A DNA stretch of 64,000 bases from Thalassovita autumnalis (GTDB lineage: Bacteria > Pseudomonadota > Alphaproteobacteria > Rhodobacterales > Rhodobacteraceae). Shown piece after piece: positions 31,472 through 41,079 of this stretch (the stretch's first letter is position 1; every line of letters starts with the position of its first letter). The position numbers and the translations under genes are program-made. The DNA is taken from contig NZ_CYSB01000037.1 of NCBI RefSeq assembly GCF_001458255.1, positions 1 through 64,000 of the forward strand, in the 5' to 3' direction. The notes beneath the pieces were generated by a model that saw nothing but the letters and a program-made list of their open reading frames with translations, was not told the DNA's origin and did no database searches.

Positions 31472-33291
31472 ACAAACAGGCCGAAATGCCCATCACCTTT
31501 GACGCGGTTGTCGCTGAATTCAGCGACCGTTTCAGCGTATCGGAGCGGGTGCTCGATCCGGCCCTCCGGATTGGCAACGGCACTTTGCGCCTGGCGGCAC
31601 GTCTGGGTGGCATTCGGACGTTGCGTGGCACCCAGACCTTCATCGAGGCGCCCTCACCGCGCCATGCATGGGTGCTGGACGGCAACACGATCAGGCCTCT
31701 GCCGCAGGATACACCGGATATGGTCAACGAAATCCTTGAAGGTGCCGATCCACAGGACGTCCCGTTTGCCTTGGGCGTGAGGCTTACCCAAGAGCCGAAC
31801 GAGTTGATCCTGATCGAAGCAGACCCTGATGTGTTCCGGTCCGGCAGGGCTGCCGCCGACGAGCTTGTCTCGGCAGTGGTCATACCCGGGCTGGACGCGA
31901 AGCTGTTTCCCTATCAGGCGCGCGGTGTCCAGTGGATGTGGCAGACCGCCAGGCGAACTGGAGGCCTGATCCTTGCGGATGAAATGGGCCTTGGGAAAAC
32001 GCTGCAGATCATCGCGCTCCTGATGATGGATCCTCCTCCGCAGACTGCGCCGGCGCTCATCGTCTGCCCGACAAGCCTGATTGCCAATTGGGTCCGTGAG
32101 ATCCGCCGCTTTGCACCGTCACTTTCAATTCTGGTGCATCGGGGCGCGTATCGCGCTGGTATCTTCCGCGACCTGCAGGTCGCCTCCGTCGTCATCACGA
32201 CCTACGACACCATGGTCAACGACGTCGCCGTGCTTTCGTCCCTGGAATGGTCGTGGTTGATCTGTGACGAGGCCCAAGCCGTCAAGAACCCTGAGTCCAA
32301 TCGCCGTCAGGCCTTGGCGACCATTCCACGGCGCTACGCCATCCCCATGACCGGCACGCCGGTCGAGAACACACTCCTCGACCTCTGGTCGCTGGTCGAT
32401 CTGGCTGTGCCCGGCATGCTGGGCGAGCGCAGCGTCTTCGAGGTCGAATATCCCGACACTTTGGAAGCTGGCCAAGGCTTGGCGCAGCTGACCGACCCGG
32501 TGATCCTGAAGCGGCGAGTGGCCGATGTAGCAGGCGACCTGCCCGAACGGATCGATGTCGACCTACCAGTATTGCTCGACGACGACCTTGCCCGGCAATA
32601 CGAACTGGTCAGGCAGTCGACCCTCGAGAAATACCCGGTCGCAGGGGCGCTGGTCGCGACACTGCAATTACAGCTGTTTTGCGCCCACCCATGGCTAAGA
32701 AGCCAAGACGACGCTCAAGACCACGAAAATGCCCACGTTGTTGCAAGCGATGCAGCGCCGCTCATGACGCCTAAGATGGAGCGGGCAATTGCGCTGCTTC
32801 ATGAGGCATTCATCAATAGGCGCAAGGTGATCGTTTTCGCGTCCTACAACAAGATCGGCGATCTGCTGAAGCGAGCCGGATCGGAACTGCCCGCCGCTTG
32901 GTGGGGTGCCATCAATGGCAGCACAGCTCAAGAGGACCGCCAATCCATCGTAGACGAGTTCTCGGCTTTCGACGGCCCTGCCTGTCTCGTGCTCAACCCC
33001 CGAGCCGCTGGCGCGGGGTTGAACATCACCGCTGCGACCATCGTTATTCATTTCACTCCCCTCTGGAACCCCGCACTCGAGGCGCAAGCGAGCGCCCGCG
33101 CGTATCGCCGGGGTCAAACCGAGCCGGTCACGATGTACCGGCTGTTCTACGAGGATACGGTGGAACAGGTGATGATTGAGCGTTCTGCCTGGAAGAATGA
33201 CCTTGCAAACGAAACCGTGCCTTTGGCGATCCGCGACGACGAAGATCTGACACGGGCACTCAAGTTGACACCCAATGGAAACTCCCCATGA
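31468..33291 (+). CDS. SNF2-type helicase/translocase
   Basis: The 607-residue protein has the full set of SNF2 motifs: LILADEMGLGKT at about 167-178, LIVCPTSLIANWVREIR, LICDEAQAVKNPES at about 265-278, MTGTPVENTLLDLWSL, and the C-terminal LNPRAAGAGLNITAA and QASARAYRRGQTEPV at about 540-554. It would pump along duplex DNA using ATP. The GTG at 31468 overlaps the HNH stop by four bases (GTGA); ATG 31486 is the alternative. It overlaps the next gene by four bases. As part of the operon it could move the nuclease complex along DNA or clear proteins. Confidence 0.92.
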   Translation: MNKQAEMPITFDAVVAEFSDRFSVSERVLDPALRIGNGTLRLAARLGGIRTLRGTQTFIEAPSPRHAWVLDGNTIRPLPQDTPDMVNEILEGADPQDVPFALGVRLTQEPNELILIEADPDVFRSGRAAADELVSAVVIPGLDAKLFPYQARGVQWMWQTARRTGGLILADEMGLGKTLQIIALLMMDPPPQTAPALIVCPTSLIANWVREIRRFAPSLSILVHRGAYRAGIFRDLQVASVVITTYDTMVNDVAVLSSLEWSWLICDEAQAVKNPESNRRQALATIPRRYAIPMTGTPVENTLLDLWSLVDLAVPGMLGERSVFEVEYPDTLEAGQGLAQLTDPVILKRRVADVAGDLPERIDVDLPVLLDDDLARQYELVRQSTLEKYPVAGALVATLQLQLFCAHPWLRSQDDAQDHENAHVVASDAAPLMTPKMERAIALLHEAFINRRKVIVFASYNKIGDLLKRAGSELPAAWWGAINGSTAQEDRQSIVDEFSAFDGPACLVLNPRAAGAGLNITAATIVIHFTPLWNPALEAQASARAYRRGQTEPVTMYRLFYEDTVEQVMIERSAWKNDLANETVPLAIRDDEDLTRALKLTPNGNSP

Positions 33292-33722
33292 AGAAATTCC
33301 TCAAGACCCTCAGCGCAAACGATGTAGGATCGACGGGCGCCCACATGGGCGGCATCCTAATTCCGAAAGGCGACGATGAGCTTCTGGCGTTCCTGCCTCA
33401 CCTGGACCCCAATGAATACAATCCAGACGAATGGATACTTTGCGTGACACCTGACGGTCGGGAGTTTCGCTTGCGGTACGTCTACTACAACAATCGCTTT
33501 CACAAACCCAATGGAACACGCAACGAGTACCGGATCACACACCTGACAAAATACTTGAAGTCAGAAGGGGCAAAAGAGGGAGACATCTTTGAAATCTCCA
33601 AAGAAGACGGTGCAACCCGTTACCTGATGAACGTCGTCCCGGCCACAAAGGACGAAGAAGAATCTGCTGACAACGGCCCTGTCCGCATCAAGATCTCTGC
33701 GGGGTGGCGCCGCGTACATTGA
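33288..33722 (+). CDS. stand-alone EcoRII-N-like DNA-binding protein
   Basis: The 144-residue protein reads MKKFLKTLSANDVGSTGAHMGGILIPK and continues DPNEYNPDEWILCVTPDGREFRLRYVYYNN and RNEYRITHLTKYL. This resembles the N-terminal effector domain of restriction enzyme EcoRII, a plant-B3-like fold that reads a DNA sequence and controls the catalytic domain. Here the catalytic PD-(D/E)XK part is absent and the domain stands alone, with an acidic tail (residues 125-135, DEEESADNG). It may guide the operon to particular sites. It overlaps the SNF2 gene by four bases and is last in the operon; 54 bases separate its stop from the convergent drmB gene. Confidence 0.75.
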   Translation: MKKFLKTLSANDVGSTGAHMGGILIPKGDDELLAFLPHLDPNEYNPDEWILCVTPDGREFRLRYVYYNNRFHKPNGTRNEYRITHLTKYLKSEGAKEGDIFEISKEDGATRYLMNVVPATKDEEESADNGPVRIKISAGWRRVH

Positions 33723-33776
33723 CTCTCAGTCGATCGGGAAACCGGAAGGCCGAAGGTGGTTGCCAGAACGTCCTAC

Positions 33777-35540
33777 TTACTCGATCAGATTCTTGAAAAA
33801 CGAGAGCGGTCCCGCACTCAACAAGCTCCGATCAAGAAAGCCATTCCAGACCTCACAGCTGGTTTCCGGAAGGAAAACACAGTTATGGCAGGCCGCGTGG
33901 TTTCCGTTCGAACCACTCCGCGCCATCCCTTCATAACAAAGCGGGTCAGCGGAGCAAAGCTCATGGTCGGCCAGCGCTTGCAGTACCAATTGCTCCATGC
34001 GGGCTGGTCGTGCCTGCCGTGAGAGGCCGCCCATCGTTCCGTCTGCATCCGGCGTCGAGGTATAGATCAGCAATCCGGCCATATCCGGCCCGACATAGAG
34101 GCGCTCACGCAAAGCGCTCGAGGAATAGCCGCTGTCGAGAGACATGCGCGCAATGAGCGCATGCGCCAAAGTGTGGATCAGCATGTATCTCGCGTTGAGT
34201 TGTGACGGCGCGCCATCCACCTGCTTTCCCTCGGCACGAGCCGTGTCCATGTGCGTCTGGATCAGCAAAGCAAGATGTTCGACAACTTCCGGCCGACTTT
34301 CCCATGCCGAAACAGCTTCGAGGTCCAACGACAGGAAAACGCCTTCCCCATGCATGGCAACGGCTGGCAGCCATGACAAATCAGATCGAGACAGCGGCAC
34401 CGCGTCCGGCTTGCCACCGACCTGCGCCCTCAGCCTCGTAAACCCGGTCAGGGCACGCACCTCCCGAAGACGTTCCACCGACGAAATCCAGGAGATCATC
34501 CCTGAGAATGTGGCGGGCACAGGTTGCTGGCGGTTGAGCAGGATCATCTCGCTTTCGTCAGACGAAGAGGTATCCGTCAAGAGCATCCGGAACTCGTCCA
34601 GTCGTAGATCACCTTCAATGCCGGAGTTGTCTTCCTTCATCTCCCTAAAGCGAAGGGCGATTTCCTCGGCACTCTCGGGGGCGTCCCAATTCGGCAGGAT
34701 CTTCTTTTTGATGAAGTCGATCATCTTGTCTTCATCATCATCAAGGTAATCGAGCATGTCGACGAAGTCCGCGATCTTTTCCCTGAATGGCACCTTCCAG
34801 TCAGGAAGCGTAATCGCGCTTTGCTCAATCGAGAAGTAGACGTTGCTTGCGCCCCGTTGCGTGATCCGCGGGGCAGCCTCGCACCCGGTTTCGCGCCCGC
34901 CAAGCCATGGCCTGCCGCCTCCGCACTTGTGTTTTGGGATGCCATTGGGTGAAAATGCTTCGGCCATTGAGCGGTCAGCCCCGCAGGACTTGCACGTCAG
35001 GAGAAGTCCTCCAATGCCCGCGCCGACCGTCTTCAGTGCCAAGACGGGCCGAGAACACCCGGCTTCGTGCGTCAGCCATGAAGTCCAGGGAAAGTCGTTC
35101 AGGTGGCCATTTTCGCAAATCGTGACAAAACGCACAGGTACCACCGCCGGTTTTCCACGACATTTGCCGCAGTGCAGGCTGTCGCCGTTTCGCGAGGGCG
35201 CCCAGTGCCCGGAGCGGTTGATCACATGACACTCAGGACATGAGAGCCAATCGGGAAAGCGTTCGATAGGAAGCACGCGATCCTTCGTCTGACCATCCCT
35301 TTGATAGGTCCCGACCGGGGGCGCCCGGAAATGATCGACGCCCAAAAGCACTTCAAGTCTCGGTTCGCGGACGACATCCTGTTTATAGCCGCCTTTGGTA
35401 TAGGCCTCCCACGCTTCCAGCCCCTGCATGACACCGGAAAGCAACGCTCCGCTTCCCGGCAAACGGAAATCGACAATCGCACCAGGACCGAAGGTTGAGA
35501 TGATCTGGCTGCGACGGATGCTGCCGACATTCTTGCTCAT
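33777..35540 (-). CDS. drmB: DrmB, DISARM DUF1998 protein
   Basis: The 587-residue protein begins IRRSQIISTFGPGAIVDFRL near residue 8, a hallmark of DrmB. Zinc-finger-like cysteines follow: LSCPECHVINRS, LHCGKCRGKP and ICENGHLNDFPW. The C-terminal DUF1998 domain has YMLIHTLAHALIARMSLDSG and SSSALRERLYVG, with the cysteine motif CHNCVFLPETSCE close to the end. DrmB is a core DISARM protein that forms a complex with DrmA to recognise and block incoming phage DNA. Its start overlaps the drmA stop by four bases, so the two are coupled. Confidence 0.88.
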   Translation of the reverse strand: MSKNVGSIRRSQIISTFGPGAIVDFRLPGSGALLSGVMQGLEAWEAYTKGGYKQDVVREPRLEVLLGVDHFRAPPVGTYQRDGQTKDRVLPIERFPDWLSCPECHVINRSGHWAPSRNGDSLHCGKCRGKPAVVPVRFVTICENGHLNDFPWTSWLTHEAGCSRPVLALKTVGAGIGGLLLTCKSCGADRSMAEAFSPNGIPKHKCGGGRPWLGGRETGCEAAPRITQRGASNVYFSIEQSAITLPDWKVPFREKIADFVDMLDYLDDDEDKMIDFIKKKILPNWDAPESAEEIALRFREMKEDNSGIEGDLRLDEFRMLLTDTSSSDESEMILLNRQQPVPATFSGMISWISSVERLREVRALTGFTRLRAQVGGKPDAVPLSRSDLSWLPAVAMHGEGVFLSLDLEAVSAWESRPEVVEHLALLIQTHMDTARAEGKQVDGAPSQLNARYMLIHTLAHALIARMSLDSGYSSSALRERLYVGPDMAGLLIYTSTPDADGTMGGLSRQARPARMEQLVLQALADHELCSADPLCYEGMARSGSNGNHAACHNCVFLPETSCEVWNGFLDRSLLSAGPLSFFKNLIE

Positions 35541-38500
35541 TGGATTTCCTCAGCACCGGACGGCGCAATTTCCTTGATGACGAATTCTGTCGATGGCTCG
35601 ACAGCGCGCAGCGTTCCGGGGGTGGCTCGCGCATTACCTTTGGTGAAGCCGGACGCATTCGATGTCGCCTGTGCGTCAGCTGAAATCAGCAGACCGTTGT
35701 CTGACCAGTTGTCCCAGTACTTCGGCAGCGCTCCACGGCGCAACCAGAGCGTCAGGAATTTTTCAAGCTCCCGACGTGCGGCAGCTGCCTCACCCGGGTC
35801 TACGTTGGAAATTCGCTGACAAATAAGATCTATCAACGCTTTCAGGTCCGCCTCATGGTTCTCCGCCGCGGCCGGTGTGTCCAGCATGCCTGGCACCAGA
35901 TGCCGCGCCATAGCAACGAACGGGGCATGGAGCGCCTTGTCCCGTGCCCTCGGTGCGAAGGGCGTCACACCTGTCGCCTCGACATCCCGATAGAGGGCAC
36001 CATGCCACGTCGGGAAGGTCTCATAACGGCTTCGGTCGCGGGACTTGCTCGCATTGTAAAGCGTGACAACAAGACCGGGTACGCGACCACGGCCAACGCG
36101 GCTTGTTGCCTGAATGTATTCGGCAATAGTCTTTGGCTGGCCATTGACCAGCATCAGACCAAGACGCCCGACGTCGAGACCGACCGAGATCATGTTTGAT
36201 GCCAGCACGACGTCGGCCGACTCGCCGCTGTCTCGGGTTGCATCCAGTTCCAGCAGCTTGTCGCGGATCTCGTCCGACTTCACCCTGCTTGTTAGTTCAG
36301 TCGGCGGCTGCAGGTGACGCGGCTGTTCCTGCCGTCGCGCTGAAACCAGTTCGAGCCCATGCGTGACGTCGTCCTGCATGATGATCGAAGCGCTGCCGAG
36401 TTCGCGCAGCGAGTTGAAGTAGCCAACAAGCGTCCAGTAGTAATCTCCCTCCAAGCCGGAAAATGACGGATCGGCAGCGGCTTGGAGGAGCGACGATGCG
36501 ATCGCCTGATAGATATAGCTGCCAGTGCGACCAGCCGTGGTCACCCCCAGGTACAGTCGGCCAGGGCTATCCTTTTCGACACAGGCGAAGCCTGAGTTGG
36601 AATGATGCAATCCCGGAGGCGGAAATTGCATGACGGACCGATCAAACAGGTTCAGCACCTGATCCGACGCTCGCCTGATCGTAGCAGTGGAGCCAATCAC
36701 CTTCGGGCGCCTTCCTTCCCGGCTGCACATTGCGTCGATGGCGGTTTCGAAGAGGCCCGCCATGCTGCCCAATGGCCCAGAGATGAGATGAAGTTCATCC
36801 TGGATGATCAGATCGGGCGGAAACCGGCTGGCATCGCCAAGACCGAAAAGACGACCGGTTTCCTTCTTTGTGACGATCTGGACGAATTTGTCCGCAGTGC
36901 CCAGCAGTAATGTCGGAAGTTCGCGGTAAATATCCTCGTCAACTGTCCAGAAGGGAAAGTGGTCGCGCGCAAGCCCTGATTTGCATCCGGTGTCACGGCA
37001 GCATGCATGGATCCGGTCGCCACTGGACGCGATGTCCCATTCGAGATGCGAACCGCAGTCGGGGCAATGCTCGATCTGTGCAGGTGAGCCTGTCTTCTCC
37101 GTTTCGACGATCCTGTTCGGGGTGGTGTTCCTGCCGACCCAGAGACCGATGGAAATCGGCGCGCCTTGCACGAGGGAGGTAGGGATGTCGATGCCTGCGC
37201 AATCACAATCCCCCGTCCTCAAGAGATCGCAGGCAAGTATCATCGCTGCGGCCCGCTGGAACTGCTGCGCTGTCAGCAGACGCAGCGTGTAGCGCATCAG
37301 GACGGTCACACCTCCCGTGTCGGGTCCACCCTGCTGACGGCGCAGGAATATGGTATAAGCGGTCAGCAGGAGGTAGGCCTCGGTCTTGCCGCCGCCCGTG
37401 GGAAACCAGAGCAGATCCATCACACTACGATCAGTATGATCCCTGTCCCCCGCCGAAGCCATACACAGAAGCACGAAGGCCATCTGAAAAGGTCGCCAAA
37501 CGAGGGGGCCGATCTCGGGGTTCCGCTTCCGTTTCCATTCGTTCTGCTGCCAGAGTGCGCGGTTGGCGAGCCGGAACGCGAGGAGCTCAGGACCATCCTT
37601 CCGGAGCAATTCCACGCCCTCTCTCATCCTTGCCAAAGCTTTGCGACAGTCATTCAGATGACGCTGCGCAGTTTCCTGCAGCCCTGATGGCAGCGCATCA
37701 ACCTCTGCCTCTCGAGCAGAAATCCATTGATCGTAGCACGCGCAGAGGTCATCAAGCGCCGCGCAAATGTCGGCATGGGACGCGACAGACAGCCACTCGG
37801 ATCCCAGCGCCCCTTCAAGCTTTGTCGCGACGAGTTTCGCAAAAAATTCTGGGTCACCCAAAGGTCCCGGCGATCTGACCAGAGTTGACGGCAGCCACTC
37901 CGTTGCAAGGCGGACCGTTCCATCCGGCATTTGCTCGTTTCGGATGGAGCAAGTATGACCAGCGCCATAGTCAGGAGCGTCGCGGTAAAGCAGTGCGGCC
38001 GTGGCGCGGTCTTCATCCGGCATCCGCTGCACCGGATCTGGACGGGGCACGATGACGCCAAAATCCGGATCGGCCTCGACGCGGAAGCCGACCTGATACA
38101 GATTGCCGACATCGCGCAATCCGGGCTCGGGCTTCTCTGGAGAGACGTTCTTGTTCAAAAGAATGATCGTCACAAGGTAAAGGTCGCCGTGTTTGCGCGT
38201 ACGCAACCAGAGGGCCAGATCGGGAATCCCCGGCACATCGTATTCGCCATCGTGATCACTTGGCAGCTCGATGAAGCGGTGTGCCGTCAGCTGTTCGCGT
38301 GCCCAATCGAACCGCGGACGCCCGTCATCCGAGGTTGCACGGGGTAGGGCATCGTAGCGGGCCGCTGAGACATCCACATTGAGCAGGGCGTTTTCGCCAT
38401 CCTTCGAGCGAACGGCGAATGACAACCCTGCCGAACTTGGGCGGAAGGTATCCGGCGGCACCCGGGACGCAGCATCGTCCTCCTCATCGGATCCAAGAAC

Positions 38501-38683
38501 CGCTTCCTCCGTCTCGGCTACGCCCTGCGGGCTCTTCTGGGCGAACAGGATGCCTGTCATGTAGATTTCGGAGGGGCTGTCTTGCAGGATCTCATCATCC
38601 GCCAAGGGCCCCATCAGATCCTGCCTGAGGCGTTCGATCATCCGCTGGCGCGCTACATCCTCGGCGTTACTGGTCATCTTCAT
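35537..38683 (-). CDS. drmA: DrmA-type DISARM helicase
   Basis: The 1048-residue protein has motif I FPTGGGKTEAY at about 428-438, an unusual DELH in place of DEAH in LIIQDELHLISG near 627, GSTATIRRASDQ for motif III, and in the C-terminal lobe ASNMISVGLDVGRLG and IQATSRVGRGRVPGLVV for motifs V and VI. A zinc-ribbon-like insertion, with HCPDCGSHLE and HACCRDTGCK, lies between the motifs. These features and length match DrmA, the DNA-binding helicase that forms the DISARM core with DrmB. Its start lies inside the end of the uvrD-type gene (17-base overlap). A MTase of the drmMII type exists across the island. Confidence 0.85.
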   Translation of the reverse strand: MKMTSNAEDVARQRMIERLRQDLMGPLADDEILQDSPSEIYMTGILFAQKSPQGVAETEEAVLGSDEEDDAASRVPPDTFRPSSAGLSFAVRSKDGENALLNVDVSAARYDALPRATSDDGRPRFDWAREQLTAHRFIELPSDHDGEYDVPGIPDLALWLRTRKHGDLYLVTIILLNKNVSPEKPEPGLRDVGNLYQVGFRVEADPDFGVIVPRPDPVQRMPDEDRATAALLYRDAPDYGAGHTCSIRNEQMPDGTVRLATEWLPSTLVRSPGPLGDPEFFAKLVATKLEGALGSEWLSVASHADICAALDDLCACYDQWISAREAEVDALPSGLQETAQRHLNDCRKALARMREGVELLRKDGPELLAFRLANRALWQQNEWKRKRNPEIGPLVWRPFQMAFVLLCMASAGDRDHTDRSVMDLLWFPTGGGKTEAYLLLTAYTIFLRRQQGGPDTGGVTVLMRYTLRLLTAQQFQRAAAMILACDLLRTGDCDCAGIDIPTSLVQGAPISIGLWVGRNTTPNRIVETEKTGSPAQIEHCPDCGSHLEWDIASSGDRIHACCRDTGCKSGLARDHFPFWTVDEDIYRELPTLLLGTADKFVQIVTKKETGRLFGLGDASRFPPDLIIQDELHLISGPLGSMAGLFETAIDAMCSREGRRPKVIGSTATIRRASDQVLNLFDRSVMQFPPPGLHHSNSGFACVEKDSPGRLYLGVTTAGRTGSYIYQAIASSLLQAAADPSFSGLEGDYYWTLVGYFNSLRELGSASIIMQDDVTHGLELVSARRQEQPRHLQPPTELTSRVKSDEIRDKLLELDATRDSGESADVVLASNMISVGLDVGRLGLMLVNGQPKTIAEYIQATSRVGRGRVPGLVVTLYNASKSRDRSRYETFPTWHGALYRDVEATGVTPFAPRARDKALHAPFVAMARHLVPGMLDTPAAAENHEADLKALIDLICQRISNVDPGEAAAARRELEKFLTLWLRRGALPKYWDNWSDNGLLISADAQATSNASGFTKGNARATPGTLRAVEPSTEFVIKEIAPSGAEEIQ

Positions 38684-40976
38684 TGTCCTCGTTCCCGGCG
38701 CCCCGCACGACGCCCTGAAGCACCGGCAGCAAGGTTACCGCTTGAGTTTTACCATCGGTCCGACGGTCAACCACAGTCGTGGCTCCGACCACGCGCAAGG
38801 TTCCGGAAGCGAAACCGCCCCGGGTGGCCTCGATGTAATCGAGATCACCGGTCAACGGGCTTTCAACTTCCGCCAAGAGGTCTCCACTGTCTGTGACGAG
38901 ATGCCAAGGCGCTCCATCACCAGATCCAATCCGTCGGAATGAGCAATTCGGTTGAGTGTACGCGGCCTCCCAGATCGACAATGCAGGAGTGACCCCAGCG
39001 AGCGGACGCAATCCTTCCGACCCTGACAAAAGAAGGCCCCCGCCGTTTCCACGCAACCATCTGCTGCCATTCTTGCCAAGCCGAACCACTCCCGGCTGCG
39101 CCCTACCCAGATAAAGGTGTGTCGATGCCCGTGTCGCCCCAACGAACAGAACTCGGGCTTCCTCCCGCCAGTCAACATCATCGCCGGACGGAACCGGAGG
39201 CAGCATGAGAAGCACGTTCGATGCTTCCCGCCCCTTCGCACCGTGTATGGAACCCAATATTGGACCTGCAGTGCCGACATGATCTCGTACCTGTCCCACA
39301 GGCTCTCTTTCCACAACTTCGGCGATGTCCTGAGGACGGGGCGTCGGTCCATTCCCGAGGGACTGAAGGTCAGAAAGCACGTGCTCTGCGATAAGTCCAA
39401 AAGGCGCGGGATTGAGGTCTGCAAGTCGCCTTCGTATATGCTCAAGCCGGATTGCGCCCGCCGGAGCAACGCCGGCGCAAATGGCTCCGACCGTTGGATT
39501 ACAAACCGTGGTTTGCCCCGACAATTTCAGACGATGCACACGGGCTGCCCGCGTTAGCCGAACCGACGCGGCCTCGGTTGCCGCGCGGCCCCGGAAGAGG
39601 ACCAGGCTATCGTCCCGCCACGGAAAAACCTGCCCGGTCAGGCTAACGCTCGGGTCGGTTGCCACATCCTCGAGCATTTCCCGGATTTCGAGGTAGGTCG
39701 AACGGGGATCGCCGTCTGCCTCGAGTAGCGTCCGCGCACGTGAAAAAAACTTCCGCAAGCTGTCTGATTTTGTCCGATGGTTCGCCGCCAAGGAATGGTC
39801 TTCCCAACCATGGGTGCCTCTGAGCTCGGCATGGAGGGACCCACCGCCCCCTTTGTCACCGGCCCAAGATCCGTAGATCGCCTGCGCTCCGTCACCCAGT
39901 ATCGTTACGCCAATACTCGCTGGCAGCGCATCGATCAACGCGCGACAAAACATGCGCCGCTCTCCAACGATGTCCTGTGCTTCGTCGATCACCAGATGGG
40001 AAATGCCTCTCACCAAATCCAGCATCGCCTGGTCTCCGTCCGAAATCGCTTTTCGAGCAACACGGATGATCCGCTCATGTCCTCCGAATGGCGCATCCCC
40101 AAGAGAGGTCACCAAGTTCCACGCAAGCGAGTCGATGGTCCCGCAAATGACTCCGCCGGAGTAAGTATGTTCAGCCAAGGCATGCGAGATACGACGCCCC
40201 ACCTCTTCAGCGGCAACCCTGGTAAACGTGATGAGTCGAATACCTGCAGGTGGAAGACCTTGCTTCACGAGATGGATAACGCGTTCGGTTGCGCTGTGGG
40301 TCTTGCCACTGCCTGGCCCGGCGGTAACGATTTGCCTAGCACCTGCCGAACGCTCGATGACTGCCGTTTGCGATGGATCGGCAGCGTTTCCCTCAGCCCG
40401 GGGCAAAGGGAAATATTCCCGCAGCCAAGCAGATGTATCCGTGGGGATAGGCTGGTCAGGCACGACGCCTGCAAGACACAGCACCCGCGTTACTCCTTCG
40501 CAGGATGTCGCTTCCCCCGTCCAGACTCCTGCGTCCAGAATTTGCCAGAGCCCGGCAATATCAGCATTTGAAAGCGCGCCAACCCAGTCGAGAAAACTGA
40601 CAACATCCGGAGGGACCACATCCGTTGTCCGCAACAGGCCATGGGGTACACCGTGAGAAGGGTCGCCCCCAAGCACGATGCACCGATCCCCTTGGTACAG
40701 AACTGTCTCCAAGCGCCGCTTGACCAAAACCTTGTCACCGTAGGACTTGGCGGAACCGAGATCGCCGCAAGCAATCAGAGCTGAGACGACAACCCATGCC
40801 TGCTGTTTTGCTGCTTCCTCAGATAATCCGTCGGCTAAGGCAGCCCTGCTCAGACCTTCGATTGCCCGAGATGCCGGAACGGCACCCAGATCATGGACGT
40901 CATTGCGCAATTGCGCGGCGAGCTTTTGAGCCGGGACGATGGTGTCCAACGTGTCGACATCAGTGTTTTGCATTGC
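38667..40976 (-). CDS. UvrD/Rep-like superfamily I helicase
   Basis: The 769-residue protein has motif Q/Ia QTAVIERSAGARQIVTAGPG and motif I GPGSGKTHSAT at about 220-230, LITFTRVAAEEVGRR, then SHLVIDEAQDIVGERR near 330 (motif II), ILGDGAQAIYGSWAG (motif III), and the late motifs GSIHGAKGREASNVLL and LFVGATRASTHLYLG. About 200 residues precede motif I and are not part of the helicase core. It is first in the operon with drmA and drmB, which is unusual since known DISARM loci lack this type. ATG 40976 is used; a TTG at 41036 would extend it by 20 residues. It is divergent from the gene at 41080. Confidence 0.88.
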   Translation of the reverse strand, partial: AMQNTDVDTLDTIVPAQKLAAQLRNDVHDLGAVPASRAIEGLSRAALADGLSEEAAKQQAWVVVSALIACGDLGSAKSYGDKVLVKRRLETVLYQGDRCIVLGGDPSHGVPHGLLRTTDVVPPDVVSFLDWVGALSNADIAGLWQILDAGVWTGEATSCEGVTRVLCLAGVVPDQPIPTDTSAWLREYFPLPRAEGNAADPSQTAVIERSAGARQIVTAGPGSGKTHSATERVIHLVKQGLPPAGIRLITFTRVAAEEVGRRISHALAEHTYSGGVICGTIDSLAWNLVTSLGDAPFGGHERIIRVARKAISDGDQAMLDLVRGISHLVIDEAQDIVGERRMFCRALIDALPASIGVTILGDGAQAIYGSWAGDKGGGGSLHAELRGTHGWEDHSLAANHRTKSDSLRKFFSRARTLLEADGDPRSTYLEIREMLEDVATDPSVSLTGQVFPWRDDSLVLFRGRAATEAASVRLTRAARVHRLKLSGQTTVCNPTVGAICAGVAPAGAIRLEHIRRRLADLNPAPFGLIAEHVLSDLQSLGNGPTPRPQDIAEVVEREPVGQVRDHVGTAGPILGSIHGAKGREASNVLLMLPPVPSGDDVDWREEARVLFVGATRASTHLYLGRAQPGVVRLGKNGSRWLRGNGGGLLLSGSEGLRPLAGVTPALSIWEAAYTQPNCSFRRIGSGDGAPWHLVTDSGDLLAEVESPLTGDLDYIEATRGGFASGTLRVVGATTVVDRRTDGKTQAVTLLPVLQGVVRGAGNEDNEDDQ

Positions 40977-41079
40977 GCGTTGCACTCGACCCAAAGTAAT
41001 GACGTACGTATTGAAATTTACTACAAACCGCTTCAAGCATTTGAAACCATTATTGGCAAGCGTGTGACGAATAGAAGAG
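40977..41079. promoter_or_regulatory. divergent promoter region within the defence island
   Basis: Only about 100 bases separate the start of the UvrD-type gene (- strand) and the 979-residue gene (+ strand). This AT-rich gap must carry the promoters of both operons, so they may be controlled together. No clear operator palindrome was found by eye. Confidence 0.45.
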
